Part shown: positions 46,720 to 54,992 of the stretch, piece after piece
How positions within the stretch are numbered: the stretch's first letter is position 1
Layout: every line of letters begins with the position of its first letter
Source of the DNA: Paenibacillus dendritiformis
GTDB taxonomy: Bacteria > Bacillota > Bacilli > Paenibacillales > Paenibacillaceae
Direction: 5' to 3'
Assembly (NCBI RefSeq): GCF_945605565.1
Contig: NZ_OX216966.1
Coordinates: 2,534,001-2,598,000, forward strand
Length of the DNA stretch: 64,000 nt
Position numbers and translations under genes: made by a program
Notes under the pieces: model-generated
What the model saw: the letters and a program-made list of their open reading frames with translations, nothing else
The model's database searches: none
What the model was told of the DNA's origin: nothing

Positions 46720-47971
46720 GCGACATCACCATCCCTTCCGTGTCTGTAGCGGCTGCATCCGTTCCAGTCGTTCCGTCCGCTCCGTTCGTTCCATTCGGCA
46801 CATTGCCGGCCAGCGCGCCGAGAACCGCTCCACGCACGATCGCGCCCATCAGCTTGCCGTCCGGCTGGACGACCGCGATTGGAAGCTTGGCTTCGCCCGA
46901 CAACGCGAACAGATCGTTCAGGAGCACATCCGGCGATACGGTAGGGACGTCGGTGAACATGACTTCCTGCAATGACTGGCCGCCGCGTGCCGCCTCACTG
47001 GCCTGCTCGGCTGTAACGACCCCTTGAAGAGACTTATCTTTGCCCACGACGAACAGGGTTGAGATGCCGATATCCCGCATGAGCTGCAGGGCGACGCGAG
47101 GTCCCCGATCAAGGGATACCGTCTCCGGCCGGCGCATGATGTGCGCTGCCGTCAGCACTTTCGATAAGTCCACTCCTTCAACGAATCGCTCCACGTATTC
47201 GTCTGCCGGATCCATCAGCATTTGTTCCGGGGTGCCGATTTGAATCAGCTTCCCGTCTTTTAATAACGCGATTCGATCTCCGATGCGGAGAGCTTCGTCC
47301 AAATCATGGGTAATAAAAATGATGGTTTTATGCATTTTTTGCTGCAATGCGAGGAGTTCGTCCTGCATATCTCGCCGGATAAGCGGATCGAGAGCACTGA
47401 ATGCTTCATCCATCAGCAGAACATCTGGATCATTGGCGAGCGCTCTGGCCAATCCGACCCGCTGCTGCATGCCGCCGCTCAATTCGTCGGGATATTTCTG
47501 CTCCCAGCCGTCGAGTCCGACCAATCCGAGAGCTTCCCGCGCTTTGCGGTAGCGTTCTTCCTTCGCCATTCCTTGAATTTCGAGGCCGTATGCGGCGTTG
47601 TCGAGGACGGTGCGATGAGGGAAGAGTGCGAACTTCTGGAACACCATGCCGATCGTCTTGCGGCGAACTTCCCGCAGTTCGGACTCGTTCAGCTTGGAGA
47701 TGTTCCGATCTTTTAACCAGATGTCTCCGTCCGTCGGTTCGATAAGACGATTCAGCATCCGCACCAGCGTGGACTTCCCGCTGCCGGAGAGGCCCATGAT
47801 AACGAAGATTTCGCCTGGCTCGACGGAGAAAGAGACCTGATTGACGGCAACAGTCGCTTGTTTTTCTGTGGCGAGCCGTTCCCGGGACCACCCTTGCTTC
47901 AGCAGAGTGAGCGAGCGTTGCGCTTGCGGACCGAAGATTTTGGTCACTCCGTTGACTTTAATGATAGACAA
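46700..47971 (-). CDS. opuAA: Glycine betaine ABC transporter ATP-binding protein
   Basis: A 423-residue ATPase: Walker A GLSGSGKST, signature LSGGMQQR, Walker B VLLMDEAFSALDP, H-loop FITHDLDEAL. Two CBS domains follow (~residues 280-395; GPRVALQLMRDIGISTLFVV), which in OpuA-type transporters sense ionic strength or nucleotides to gate uptake. The C-terminal tail is Gly/Thr/Asp-rich. The start is taken as TTG 47971 with AGAGGTG 6 nt upstream; GTG at 47980 lies inside that site. Confidence 0.94.
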   Translation of the reverse strand: MSIIKVNGVTKIFGPQAQRSLTLLKQGWSRERLATEKQATVAVNQVSFSVEPGEIFVIMGLSGSGKSTLVRMLNRLIEPTDGDIWLKDRNISKLNESELREVRRKTIGMVFQKFALFPHRTVLDNAAYGLEIQGMAKEERYRKAREALGLVGLDGWEQKYPDELSGGMQQRVGLARALANDPDVLLMDEAFSALDPLIRRDMQDELLALQQKMHKTIIFITHDLDEALRIGDRIALLKDGKLIQIGTPEQMLMDPADEYVERFVEGVDLSKVLTAAHIMRRPETVSLDRGPRVALQLMRDIGISTLFVVGKDKSLQGVVTAEQASEAARGGQSLQEVMFTDVPTVSPDVLLNDLFALSGEAKLPIAVVQPDGKLMGAIVRGAVLGALAGNVPNGTNGADGTTGTDAAATDTEGMVMSHATADR

Positions 47972-48019
47972 TCGTTTCACCTCTCTTGTCTTGCCCGAAT
48001 TCGTTTTTCCAACGCTTTC

Positions 48020-48049
48020 TATTGTAACCTTTGAAAATTTTCAATAACA
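48020..48049 (-). promoter_or_regulatory. opuA promoter with operator-like palindrome in the spacer
   Basis: On the minus strand TTGTTA and TACAAT are 18 nt apart, and the perfect palindrome TTGAAAATTTTCAA (48030-48043) fills most of the spacer. A protein bound there would block RNA polymerase. The divergent GbsR-family gene is the natural candidate. Confidence 0.65.
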
Positions 48050-48147
48050 ACCTTCAAAACCGTTTGTAAATTACGTTCAGTAAAAACTGTACAAACTTAT
48101 GCTGTCATATGCTCATCTTTCCTAAAGAATGCTGACCTATCCGGTGC

Positions 48148-48176
48148 TTTACTTTTGAATCTATCTCTCATACAAT
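48148..48176 (+). promoter_or_regulatory. Promoter of the GbsR-family gene
   Basis: TTTACT is followed after 17 nt by TACAAT, about 150 nt ahead of the regulator ATG. Confidence 0.5.
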
Positions 48177-48328
48177 GTTCGATGACGCCTTGTACCGTTA
48201 GGAGATGCGGGATTGCCGAGCCGTCCCGAGTCGACCTCATCTTCCTCTATTAATCAATGACTACGGTATCGTTCATAAGGAGTCGAATAACTAGCAGCAG
48301 CCAGGTTCGGCACAGGAGGAATTAGCAC

Positions 48329-48895
48329 ATGGCAACGTTCGCGCAGTTGACGCAGGAACAACAAGGGGCGGTGGAAAAAGCTCGCAATCGTGTCATAGAA
48401 GCGATCGGTCAAAATATGGACCTATACGGAATGACTCAATCCACAGGCCATTTGTACGGTTTGTTATTTTTCAGCGATCATCCGATGACGCTGGATGAGA
48501 TGGGCAAGGAAATGGAAATGAGCAAGACGAGCATGAGCACAGGGGTCCGTACACTGGTGGATATGAAGATGGTGCACAAGGTATGGGGCAAAGGCACGCG
48601 GAAAGACTTGTACGAAGTGGAGCCGGACTGGTACCAGACATTCGCCGATTACTTCGGCATCAAGTGGCGCAAGGCCATCGAAGTGAACTTATCCGCCATC
48701 CGGCGTTCCAAGCGAGAACTGGAGAACCTGCTCGCGGCCCATAGCGAGGACGAGATGCTATGCGGCATCGTTCAGGCGGATATTGCCAAGATGCAGGAAG
48801 CGGAACAGTATTACCACTGGCTGGATCAATTAATAGACGCATTGGAGAGCGGCGAGATCTTTCGCTTCATCCCGAAGCCGGGAACTCCTGAATAA
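48329..48895 (+). CDS. GbsR/OpcR-family (MarR-like) transcriptional regulator
   Basis: A 188-residue regulator with a winged helix-turn-helix (MTLDEMGKEMEMSKTSMSTGVRTLVD, written in family form as residues ~52-78). GbsR and OpcR of B. subtilis are choline-responsive repressors of betaine synthesis and choline uptake genes. Location divergent from opuA suggests it controls betaine uptake here. AGGAGG precedes the ATG. Confidence 0.9.
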   Translation: MATFAQLTQEQQGAVEKARNRVIEAIGQNMDLYGMTQSTGHLYGLLFFSDHPMTLDEMGKEMEMSKTSMSTGVRTLVDMKMVHKVWGKGTRKDLYEVEPDWYQTFADYFGIKWRKAIEVNLSAIRRSKRELENLLAAHSEDEMLCGIVQADIAKMQEAEQYYHWLDQLIDALESGEIFRFIPKPGTPE

Positions 48896-48912
48896 ACATA
48901 ATGTTCGCTGAC

Positions 48913-48939
48913 AAGACGGCCGAAAGCCGTCTTTTTTTT
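48913..48939 (+). terminator. Intrinsic terminator of the GbsR-family gene
   Basis: AAGACGGC pairs with GCCGTCTT across CGAAA, followed by a run of T. Confidence 0.9.
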
Positions 48940-48943
48940 ATGA

Positions 48944-49915
48944 ATGGGTACCTCTTTGTCTCTTATGATCGCTATCCCCGTGGCGCAGGAGAGTTGAGTT
49001 ATCCCCGTTCGTGCTTATGCTCGCTATCCCCGTGGCGCAGGAGAGTTGGGTATCCTCGTTAATGCTTATGATCGCTATCCCCGTGGCGCAGGAGAGTTGA
49101 GTTATCCCCGTTCGTGCTTATGCTCGCTATCCCCGTGGCGCAGGAGAGTTGGGTATCCTCGTTAATGCTTATGGTCGCTATCCCCGTGGCGCAGGAGAGT
49201 TGGGTATCTTCGTTAGCTCTTATGGTCGCTATCCCCGTGGCGCAGGAGAGTTGTGTATCCTTGTTCGCTCTTATGGTCGCTATCCCCGTAGCGCAGGAGA
49301 GGTTGTTATCCTCGCTCGCTCTTATGGTCGCTATCCCCGTCGCACAGGAGAGGTTTGTATCCTCATTCGCCCTTATGATCGTTATGCCCGTGGCGCAGGA
49401 GAGTTGGGTATCCTCGTTCGCTCTTATGGTCGTTATCCCCGTCGCACAGGAGAGTTGTGTATCCTCGTTCGTGCTTATGGTCGCTATCCCCGTGGCGCAG
49501 GAGAGTTGTGTATCCTCGTTTGTGCTTATGGTCGCTATCCCCGTCGGACAGGAGAGGTTGTTATCCTCGCTCGCTCTTATGGTCGCTATCCCCGTCGGAC
49601 AGGAGAGGTTGTTGTCCTCGTTCGCGCTTATGGTCGCTATCCCCGTGGCGCAGGAGAGTTGTATATCCTCGTTCGCCCTTATGCTCGCTATCCCCGCGGC
49701 GCAGGCGAGTTGTGTATCCTCGTTTGTGCTTATTGTCGGTATCCCCGTCGCATAGGAGAGTTGGGTATCTTCGTTCGCTCTTATGGTCGCTATCCCCGTG
49801 GCGCAGGAGAGTTGTGTATCCTCGGTTCGTGCTTATGGCCGTTATCCCCGTAGCACAGGTAAGCCGAAGCATTCTTCATTCGCGCTTAGGATCGCTATTC
49901 CTATGGAGCGGGGAG
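48944..49915. repeat. Minisatellite array A, 51-bp unit, about 18 copies
   Basis: The unit begins CGCTATCCCCGTGGCGCAGG and continues AGAGTTGGGTATCCTCGTTC then GCTCTTATGGT. Copy starts: 48970, 49022, 49073, 49125, 49176 and then every 51 bp to 49788, with degenerate copies to about 49915. Copies 1, 3 and 17 are 52 bp. Copies 1+2 and 3+4 form a 103-bp duplication differing at one base. Because 51 is a multiple of three and the unit has no stop, all three plus frames and one minus frame stay open, producing false ORFs of 166-234 codons. There is no spacer diversity, so it is not a CRISPR array. Confidence 0.92.
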
Positions 49916-49929
49916 GAAAGAGAGCGAGT

Positions 49930-50260
49930 TGGCCGTCCTGACCTGACGGGATACTGAACATAAGCCACGCTAGTGGATGGTCCGTCCTGAACAGACGGGA
50001 TACTAAACATAAGCCACGCTAGTGGAGTGGTCCGTCCTGAACAGACGGGATACTGAACATAAGCCACGCTAGTGGAATGGTCCGTCCTGAACAGAGGGGA
50101 TATTGAACATAAGGAACAACAGATAAGGAACAATAGTGGAGCTGGTCGCCCTGAGGGAACGGGAGATTGAGCATAAGGCACACGACAGGGTACAGGATAT
50201 GCAGGAAGTCCTGAGCGGTTGGGAGAAAGTCTATAAGAGTACGAATGGAGCTTCGAGCTG
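49930..50260. repeat. Minisatellite array B, 50-bp unit, inverted relative of array A
   Basis: Units starting CGTCCTGAACAGACGGGATA lie at 49934, 49983, 50033 and 50083, with diverged copies to about 50260 (GGGAGATTGAGCATAAG, GGGAGAAAGTCTATAAG). GGGATACTGAACATAAG here matches GGGATAGCGACCATAAG from the reverse complement of array A at 14 of 17 positions, and TCCTG recurs at the same place, so B is an inverted, diverged form of A. Confidence 0.8.
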
Positions 50261-50272
50261 CATGACGTTTGA

Positions 50273-50301
50273 TTGATTAAGTCATTTGAATGAATTATAC
50301 T
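50273..50301 (+). promoter_or_regulatory. tetR-type promoter with internal operator
   Basis: TTGATT and TATACT are 17 nt apart; the inverted repeat TCATTTGAATGA (50282-50293) lies between them, 3 nt after the -35 and 2 nt before the -10. The same layout occurs at the M24 peptidase promoter. Confidence 0.7.
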
Positions 50302-50323
50302 CATTTTTATGGAGGAGTAGAAA

Positions 50324-51010
50324 TTGAATTCTAAATTAAGCAGCGATAAGAATAAACTGAATGAAGACACAACAAAATCTCGCTTATTAGACGCTGGGCT
50401 TCGTATTTTCGGATTGCACGGCTATGAAGGCGTGCGTACGCGCACGCTGGCGGATGAAGCGGGTGTAAACCAATCGGCGATTCCTTATTATTTCGGCGGC
50501 AAAAAAGGGTTGTATCTAGCGGTGGCTCATCGTTTGGCAGACACAGTCAATGATGATTTTTTAAAAAAGGCTTTACAAGAGACGGAAGGAAGCGAGAAGC
50601 TGTCAAAAGAAGAAGCCGCGAAATCGCTTAAATCGGTCATGTCGCAATTTTCGAAAGCGATGATTGGGAATGCGGAAAACAATATAAGAAGCGTTTTTAT
50701 TGCAAGGGAGCAGCTCCAACCTACAGAAGCTTACGACATCTTGTACGATAAATTTTTCCAGCCGCTGCACCATATCATTTCCGTGTTGGTCGGGAAATTA
50801 ATAGATTTGGACGAAAAAGCTCAAAAAACAATTTTAATCGCTCATGCCATCGTCGGACAATCGGTTGCCTTCTCGGTAGCCAAGGAAACCTATCTTCGGC
50901 GCCAAGGGATTACCGATTTGGACGAAGCCCATGTTGCATTAATCGCCAAGGAGCTTGGCGAGATGTCGATTCGCACATGCAGCGGGTATCTTAATGAAAA
51001 GGGTACGTAA
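50324..51010 (+). CDS. TetR-family transcriptional regulator (DUF1956-type C-terminus)
   Basis: A 228-residue regulator. The N-terminal helix-turn-helix reads LDAGLRIFGLHGYEGVRTRT to NQSAIPYYFGGKKGLY (residues ~22-66); the C-terminal part resembles the CecR/YbiH-like ligand domain (IGNAENNIRSVFIAREQLQPT). It starts at TTG 50324, 6 nt after GGAGGAG. The product probably represses itself and the convergent M24 peptidase gene, because both promoters carry the same operator. The ligand is unknown. Confidence 0.88.
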   Translation: MNSKLSSDKNKLNEDTTKSRLLDAGLRIFGLHGYEGVRTRTLADEAGVNQSAIPYYFGGKKGLYLAVAHRLADTVNDDFLKKALQETEGSEKLSKEEAAKSLKSVMSQFSKAMIGNAENNIRSVFIAREQLQPTEAYDILYDKFFQPLHHIISVLVGKLIDLDEKAQKTILIAHAIVGQSVAFSVAKETYLRRQGITDLDEAHVALIAKELGEMSIRTCSGYLNEKGT

Positions 51011-51041
51011 AAGAAGAAACTTCATTTCTTCTTACGTACCC
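51001..51041. terminator. Bidirectional terminator containing the tetR stop codon
   Basis: GGGTACGTAAAAGAAGAAA pairs with TTTCTTCTTACGTACCC with one bulge; CTTTTT follows at 51048. It separates the convergent regulator and peptidase genes. Confidence 0.85.
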
Positions 51042-51052
51042 TTCATTCCTTT

Positions 51053-52297
51053 TTACCAGGTCGCTCTCATGAGATGCGTAGAAATTGTATTGAGTTCAAT
51101 TCCCCTGTTTGGACCTACAATCACGGTTCCGCCAAGATTGATCACCTTCTTGCCAATCGCGCAATTGGGTTCAAATGCAAATACCATCCCCGCCTGCAGC
51201 TCAGTATCTAATCCGATAGAAGGGATTGGCAGTACTTGACCATATTCTGTCGCTTCAGGCAGGCGGGCAATCTCATCACCAACTCCGATAAGACCAAAAG
51301 GACTAATGGAATGAATAAGAGGGTGAACATGCCAGCCGCCTGCCTCGCGCATCGGTTCCTTCATTGCTTGGACAACATCTCCGAAGGTAGTGCCGTGCCG
51401 CAGCGCCTTCACTCCGTTTTCATAAGATTGTCTTGCTGCCGCAGCTGCCCTCTCGAAATCCGGATGCACTCTTCCTACGGCTATCGATGGTTGATGCTGC
51501 GTTTCCAGCATTCCAAATGATGAAAACACTTCCGCCAAAATAATATCTCCTTCTTGAATCACCCGGGGTTCCTCTGGACGGTAGGTCCACGCTGGGAGTC
51601 CCCACCCTACAAACTCTGGTCCTGAGCCCATTAAGATCGCTGTCGTAAATCCGGCATGGGAAGCACAAGCGTTCATGGCCGCCGCATAGATCTCATTTTC
51701 CCTCACCCCGGGCCTGGCAGCTTCCAGCATGGCTTGACACATTTTTTCTCCAACGTTTGCAGACCATTTCAATACTTCGATTTCCTCTGCACTTTTCACG
51801 GAAGTCAGTTCGAAAAATTTGTTGCCGACCGGCTTAAAAGTCGTATTCGGCAATTGTTGCAAGATGGTTTGCCAAGTATTATAGGGGATTGCGCCATCGA
51901 AGTAATAGGGAGGATAGGGTTCCAGGCCAATGACGCCAATCGAATGATTATTAAGCCCTCTCTCTTCTATAATCCTGACAATATTTGTCCCCATTTTTCC
52001 GACATACATATTTTCTGGCCGTATCCAGCCTTGAGTGTTCGTATATCGAGCTTGAATATGATCTTCCACGGCGGTTGCTAAAAATACGACAGCGATAGGT
52101 TCTTCATTTTTCGGAAAAATGACAATGGACCCCGGACGTTCGTTCGTGAAATAGGTATCCGGGTTAAATACAGCCGGAAAGGCGCCTTCCCTGTCGCCAT
52201 AGACAATCAAAGCATCCACATGCTCTTCTTCCATAAGTCGATTAGCAATGCTCCATCTGCGATCTCTTTCGGCAAGCGAGTAAGCAGGAATGGTCAT
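51053..52297 (-). CDS. M24 (creatinase/aminopeptidase P-like) protein with lost metal ligands
   Basis: A 414-residue protein with an N-terminal creatinase-like domain and a C-terminal pita-bread fold. Where aminopeptidase P has a metal Asp (FIDAG) this reads LAEVF; the second Asp (GDITRT) aligns with TQHQPS; the last Glu (IEDDIV) aligns with GGTVIV. The His (LIHSISP) and first Glu (FAFEPN) remain. Three of five dinuclear metal ligands are therefore altered, as in metal-free creatinase-type hydrolases, so a C-N hydrolase rather than a peptidase is likely. AAGGGAG precedes the ATG. Confidence 0.8.
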   Translation of the reverse strand: MTIPAYSLAERDRRWSIANRLMEEEHVDALIVYGDREGAFPAVFNPDTYFTNERPGSIVIFPKNEEPIAVVFLATAVEDHIQARYTNTQGWIRPENMYVGKMGTNIVRIIEERGLNNHSIGVIGLEPYPPYYFDGAIPYNTWQTILQQLPNTTFKPVGNKFFELTSVKSAEEIEVLKWSANVGEKMCQAMLEAARPGVRENEIYAAAMNACASHAGFTTAILMGSGPEFVGWGLPAWTYRPEEPRVIQEGDIILAEVFSSFGMLETQHQPSIAVGRVHPDFERAAAAARQSYENGVKALRHGTTFGDVVQAMKEPMREAGGWHVHPLIHSISPFGLIGVGDEIARLPEATEYGQVLPIPSIGLDTELQAGMVFAFEPNCAIGKKVINLGGTVIVGPNRGIELNTISTHLMRATW

Positions 52298-52344
52298 ATT
52301 AGACTCCCTTCACATTGATTTTGTTGCTGGAATCTTACAAGCTA

Positions 52345-52373
52345 AGTATATTTCATTCAACTGAATAATTCAA
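52345..52373 (-). promoter_or_regulatory. M24 gene promoter with the TetR-type operator
   Basis: On the minus strand TTGAAT and TATACT are 17 nt apart. TCAGTTGAATGA (52353-52364) lies between them with the same 3-nt and 2-nt spacings as at the tetR promoter. A second palindrome TTCATTTGATTGAA (52369-52382) overlaps the -35, 17 nt from the first. Confidence 0.7.
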
Positions 52374-52433
52374 TCAAATGAATTAATTATTGCTCCCATG
52401 CACCCAAAAGAACGGATAGGTTGGTTGAAAGGT

Positions 52434-52448
52434 GATGTATAATACATC
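52434..52448. promoter_or_regulatory. Inverted repeat over the -10 of the AraC-type sensor gene
   Basis: GATGTAT-A-ATACATC surrounds a TATAAT (52438-52443), about 90 nt ahead of the sensor gene. The -35 is weak, as expected for an activated promoter. Confidence 0.4.
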
Positions 52449-52532
52449 TAACGAAGGGGTTCCTGCTTAGTCTTGACCTTCCTCCCGTGTTGTTCCCTTC
52501 GTATAACGATGAAGACAAGGGGGTAGGCGGAC

Positions 52533-54803
52533 ATGAACCCGATTCGAAAGCCTCGTTCTTTTCAAATCGCCTTGTTTTGGCGGCATTTTGCCAACTACTT
52601 CGTCATCATTCTCATTCCTGTCATTGTCGCCTGCGCGTTGGCCCACTTCCTGGTCGTCTCTCTGATTGAGAAGGATGCGCAGAAGCTGAACAATGTCGTC
52701 TTGAGCCATTTCTCCGAACAGACGGACACCGCCTTGAATGCCTTGAAAACGAATATGATCAATATGCTCAGCGCCTCCAATATCCGGAGTCTGTTGAAAG
52801 AGGCGGGGGATGATTCCCGTGACAACCAGCGGCGCATGGAGCTGATTCACTCTTTGCGGGAACAGTTAATCAAGCTTCAGTCTGATGAGCTGGTGACGAG
52901 AGCATATCTGTTTTTTGTTCATCATGATTTGGTCATTGACGCAGATACGTACACGGATAAGGCGTATTATTTCGATTTCCGCTATCCGATGAATGAGGCG
53001 GAGAAGACGGCTTACTTGGCCCAATTTTCAAACAAAAAAATGATGGAATTTACGAAAACGGACCGTACTAGCTTGTCGGCCTTGATGAGCTATCCGTTCA
53101 ATACCCCGCTTCCCGATGTGTATCTGGTCGTGGAGGTGAACAGGGATAAACTGAAAAATCTGATTCATATCCGCGAGAACTGGGTTGCCGGTACAGCGAT
53201 CCTGGAGAGCGGGGGAGACATTCTCAGCGAGAACGGGCTTGTTGCGGACGGGATCCGCCACCTCTCGCTGCCGCTGACGACCGGAACATCCAAGTTCCTG
53301 ATTGCGGAAGATAAGGCCATTTCCTTGGTAAAATCCCGGTTCGACGATTCTTCCTTTTATTTGAGTCTCGTGGATCTGCCTACGCTGATGAAGCCTGCTC
53401 AGGTGACGCGCCTCATTAGCTGGATCTTCCTTGCCTTTTTCGTTGTCGTGGGAAGCTTCGTCTCGTACTATTTAAGCCGGCGGATTTACCAGCCTATTGC
53501 GGAGATCAAGGAAGGTCTGAAATCCCACCGGGCGACGGAACCGCTGCAGCTGGGCGAGGGGAACGATTATGATGTGATCAAGCGCTATTCCCGGCTCATT
53601 ATCTCGGAAAATAAAGAGCTGTCCCAAAGGGTGACCGGGATGCTGCCGGTTGTGCAGGAGCATTTTGTCACGAAAATTGTGCAAGGCGAGTACAGAGACG
53701 CTCTGTCCATCGAGACGTATGCCAAGGAAATTGATTTCGCCTATGCGAAAAAAGCGGCGCGGACCGTGCTCGGCATTGCCTTGCATTTCGATCCGAAGGT
53801 GTACGGACCGCTGTCGGAGACATCCAAATCATTCCTGATGGCGGAGCTGAAGGAGCGCATGATGCAGCTCGTCCCTTCAACGACGTGGATCTGTCAGATG
53901 AAGCCCGATCTGTTGGCCTGCGTCATTCATAAGGATCCTCTCCTGAACCTGAGTCCGGAGGAGGATGCGAACATTATTAAGGTGGCTCTCCAGCTGTATG
54001 GCAGCTATTTCAAAGCGACGATCGGCATCGGGAGCACGGTGCACGGGATGGAGGAGCTGCATCTGTCTTATGAGCATGCGGTCTCGATGCTGCAGCGGCG
54101 GGGGCTGTATGCCGATGTGGAAATTTGCAGCGGACAAAGCGGCTGGGATGCGCCTCCGTTCGAGACGTTTTTGAGCGTGCAGGATGTGAACCGGATTCTG
54201 AACCAGTACAAAACACGGGAATACGACAAGCTGCTGCAATCGGCCTATGAGATGGTGGAGGAAGGCGTCCGCCAACACGCCACGGCCAGCCAGATCAAAT
54301 ATTTGTGCACCGATATTTTGAACACCTGGGTGCGCGCCGTAGAGACAGAGCGCAAAGATTTCAATGTGCCTTTTTACGCCGGATGGTTCGAGAGAGTGAA
54401 TGCTTGCATGACGGTGGAAGAAGTCAAGCACTGCTTCCGGGAGTTCCACGGACTGCTGTTCCAATCTGCCCGGCCGGATGAACGCTCCCGCAAGATGACC
54501 GATATTTTGGCCTATATTCATGATCACTATGATGAAGAATTGTCGATCGAGCAGTTTGCCGGGACGATGAACATGTCGGTCGGCCATTTTAGCCGCATAT
54601 TTAAGGAGGAGGTCGGGGAGAAGTATGTGGAATATATCGCCAAATACCGGTTGGCCAAAGCGAAAGAGCTGCTCCTGCAGACGGATTTGAAAATGGACGA
54701 TATCGCTGCCAAAGTCGGCTATTGGGGCCGAAACTCGTTCATTCGCATGTTCCGCAAATACGAAGGCATCACCCCGGCGAAGTACCGGGCGCTCCATCAG
54801 TAA
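52533..54803 (+). CDS. Membrane-bound AraC-family sensor-regulator
   Basis: A 756-residue protein: transmembrane helix ~20-42, an extracytoplasmic sensor domain to ~295, a second helix ~298-320, a HAMP-like linker, and a C-terminal AraC DNA-binding domain (~655-755; EQFAGTMNMSVGHFSRIFKEE and VGYWGRNSFIRMFRKYEGIT). This one-component architecture is common in Paenibacillus next to LplABC-type sugar importers, which it activates in response to an extracellular sugar. Start ATG 52533 with AAGGGGG upstream. Terminator follows. Confidence 0.9.
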   Translation: MNPIRKPRSFQIALFWRHFANYFVIILIPVIVACALAHFLVVSLIEKDAQKLNNVVLSHFSEQTDTALNALKTNMINMLSASNIRSLLKEAGDDSRDNQRRMELIHSLREQLIKLQSDELVTRAYLFFVHHDLVIDADTYTDKAYYFDFRYPMNEAEKTAYLAQFSNKKMMEFTKTDRTSLSALMSYPFNTPLPDVYLVVEVNRDKLKNLIHIRENWVAGTAILESGGDILSENGLVADGIRHLSLPLTTGTSKFLIAEDKAISLVKSRFDDSSFYLSLVDLPTLMKPAQVTRLISWIFLAFFVVVGSFVSYYLSRRIYQPIAEIKEGLKSHRATEPLQLGEGNDYDVIKRYSRLIISENKELSQRVTGMLPVVQEHFVTKIVQGEYRDALSIETYAKEIDFAYAKKAARTVLGIALHFDPKVYGPLSETSKSFLMAELKERMMQLVPSTTWICQMKPDLLACVIHKDPLLNLSPEEDANIIKVALQLYGSYFKATIGIGSTVHGMEELHLSYEHAVSMLQRRGLYADVEICSGQSGWDAPPFETFLSVQDVNRILNQYKTREYDKLLQSAYEMVEEGVRQHATASQIKYLCTDILNTWVRAVETERKDFNVPFYAGWFERVNACMTVEEVKHCFREFHGLLFQSARPDERSRKMTDILAYIHDHYDEELSIEQFAGTMNMSVGHFSRIFKEEVGEKYVEYIAKYRLAKAKELLLQTDLKMDDIAAKVGYWGRNSFIRMFRKYEGITPAKYRALHQ

Positions 54804-54813
54804 ACCGCAAGCG

Positions 54814-54845
54814 GGACTCCTTATTTTCCGGAGTCTCTTTTTTTT
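54814..54845 (+). terminator. Intrinsic terminator after the sensor gene
   Basis: GACTCC pairs with GGAGTC across a 9-nt loop, followed by TCTTTTTTTT. Confidence 0.85.
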
Positions 54846-54915
54846 CGCAAAAGGACGTGGAAAGCCCGGCTGGCGCGGCATCCGGGAAAATGAACCCCGA
54901 TACAAATACGGGCGC

Positions 54916-54945
54916 TTTACGGGAGCGGGTTTGGTTCCTTATAGT
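54916..54945 (+). promoter_or_regulatory. Promoter of the sugar-type ABC importer operon
   Basis: TTTACG is followed after 18 nt by TATAGT, about 48 nt ahead of the first permease ATG. Confidence 0.5.
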
Positions 54946-54962
54946 TAGGCCATCGCTTTTTT

Positions 54963-54976
54963 TGCAAGCGCTTACT
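54963..54976. promoter_or_regulatory. Catabolite-responsive-element-like site
   Basis: TGCAAGCGCTTACT differs from the CcpA consensus TGWAANCGNTNWCA at two positions and lies just downstream of the predicted transcription start, a usual place for CcpA repression. Confidence 0.45.
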
Positions 54977-54992
54977 TGAAAGGGGGAAGGCC

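Noticed and set aside
49114..49957. 17-residue-repeat proteins (RYPRGAGELCILVRSYG-like) and a possible CRISPR
   Set aside because: Several frames are open at once, the first copies are frameshifted 52-mers, changes are not biased to silent sites, and there are no unique spacers.
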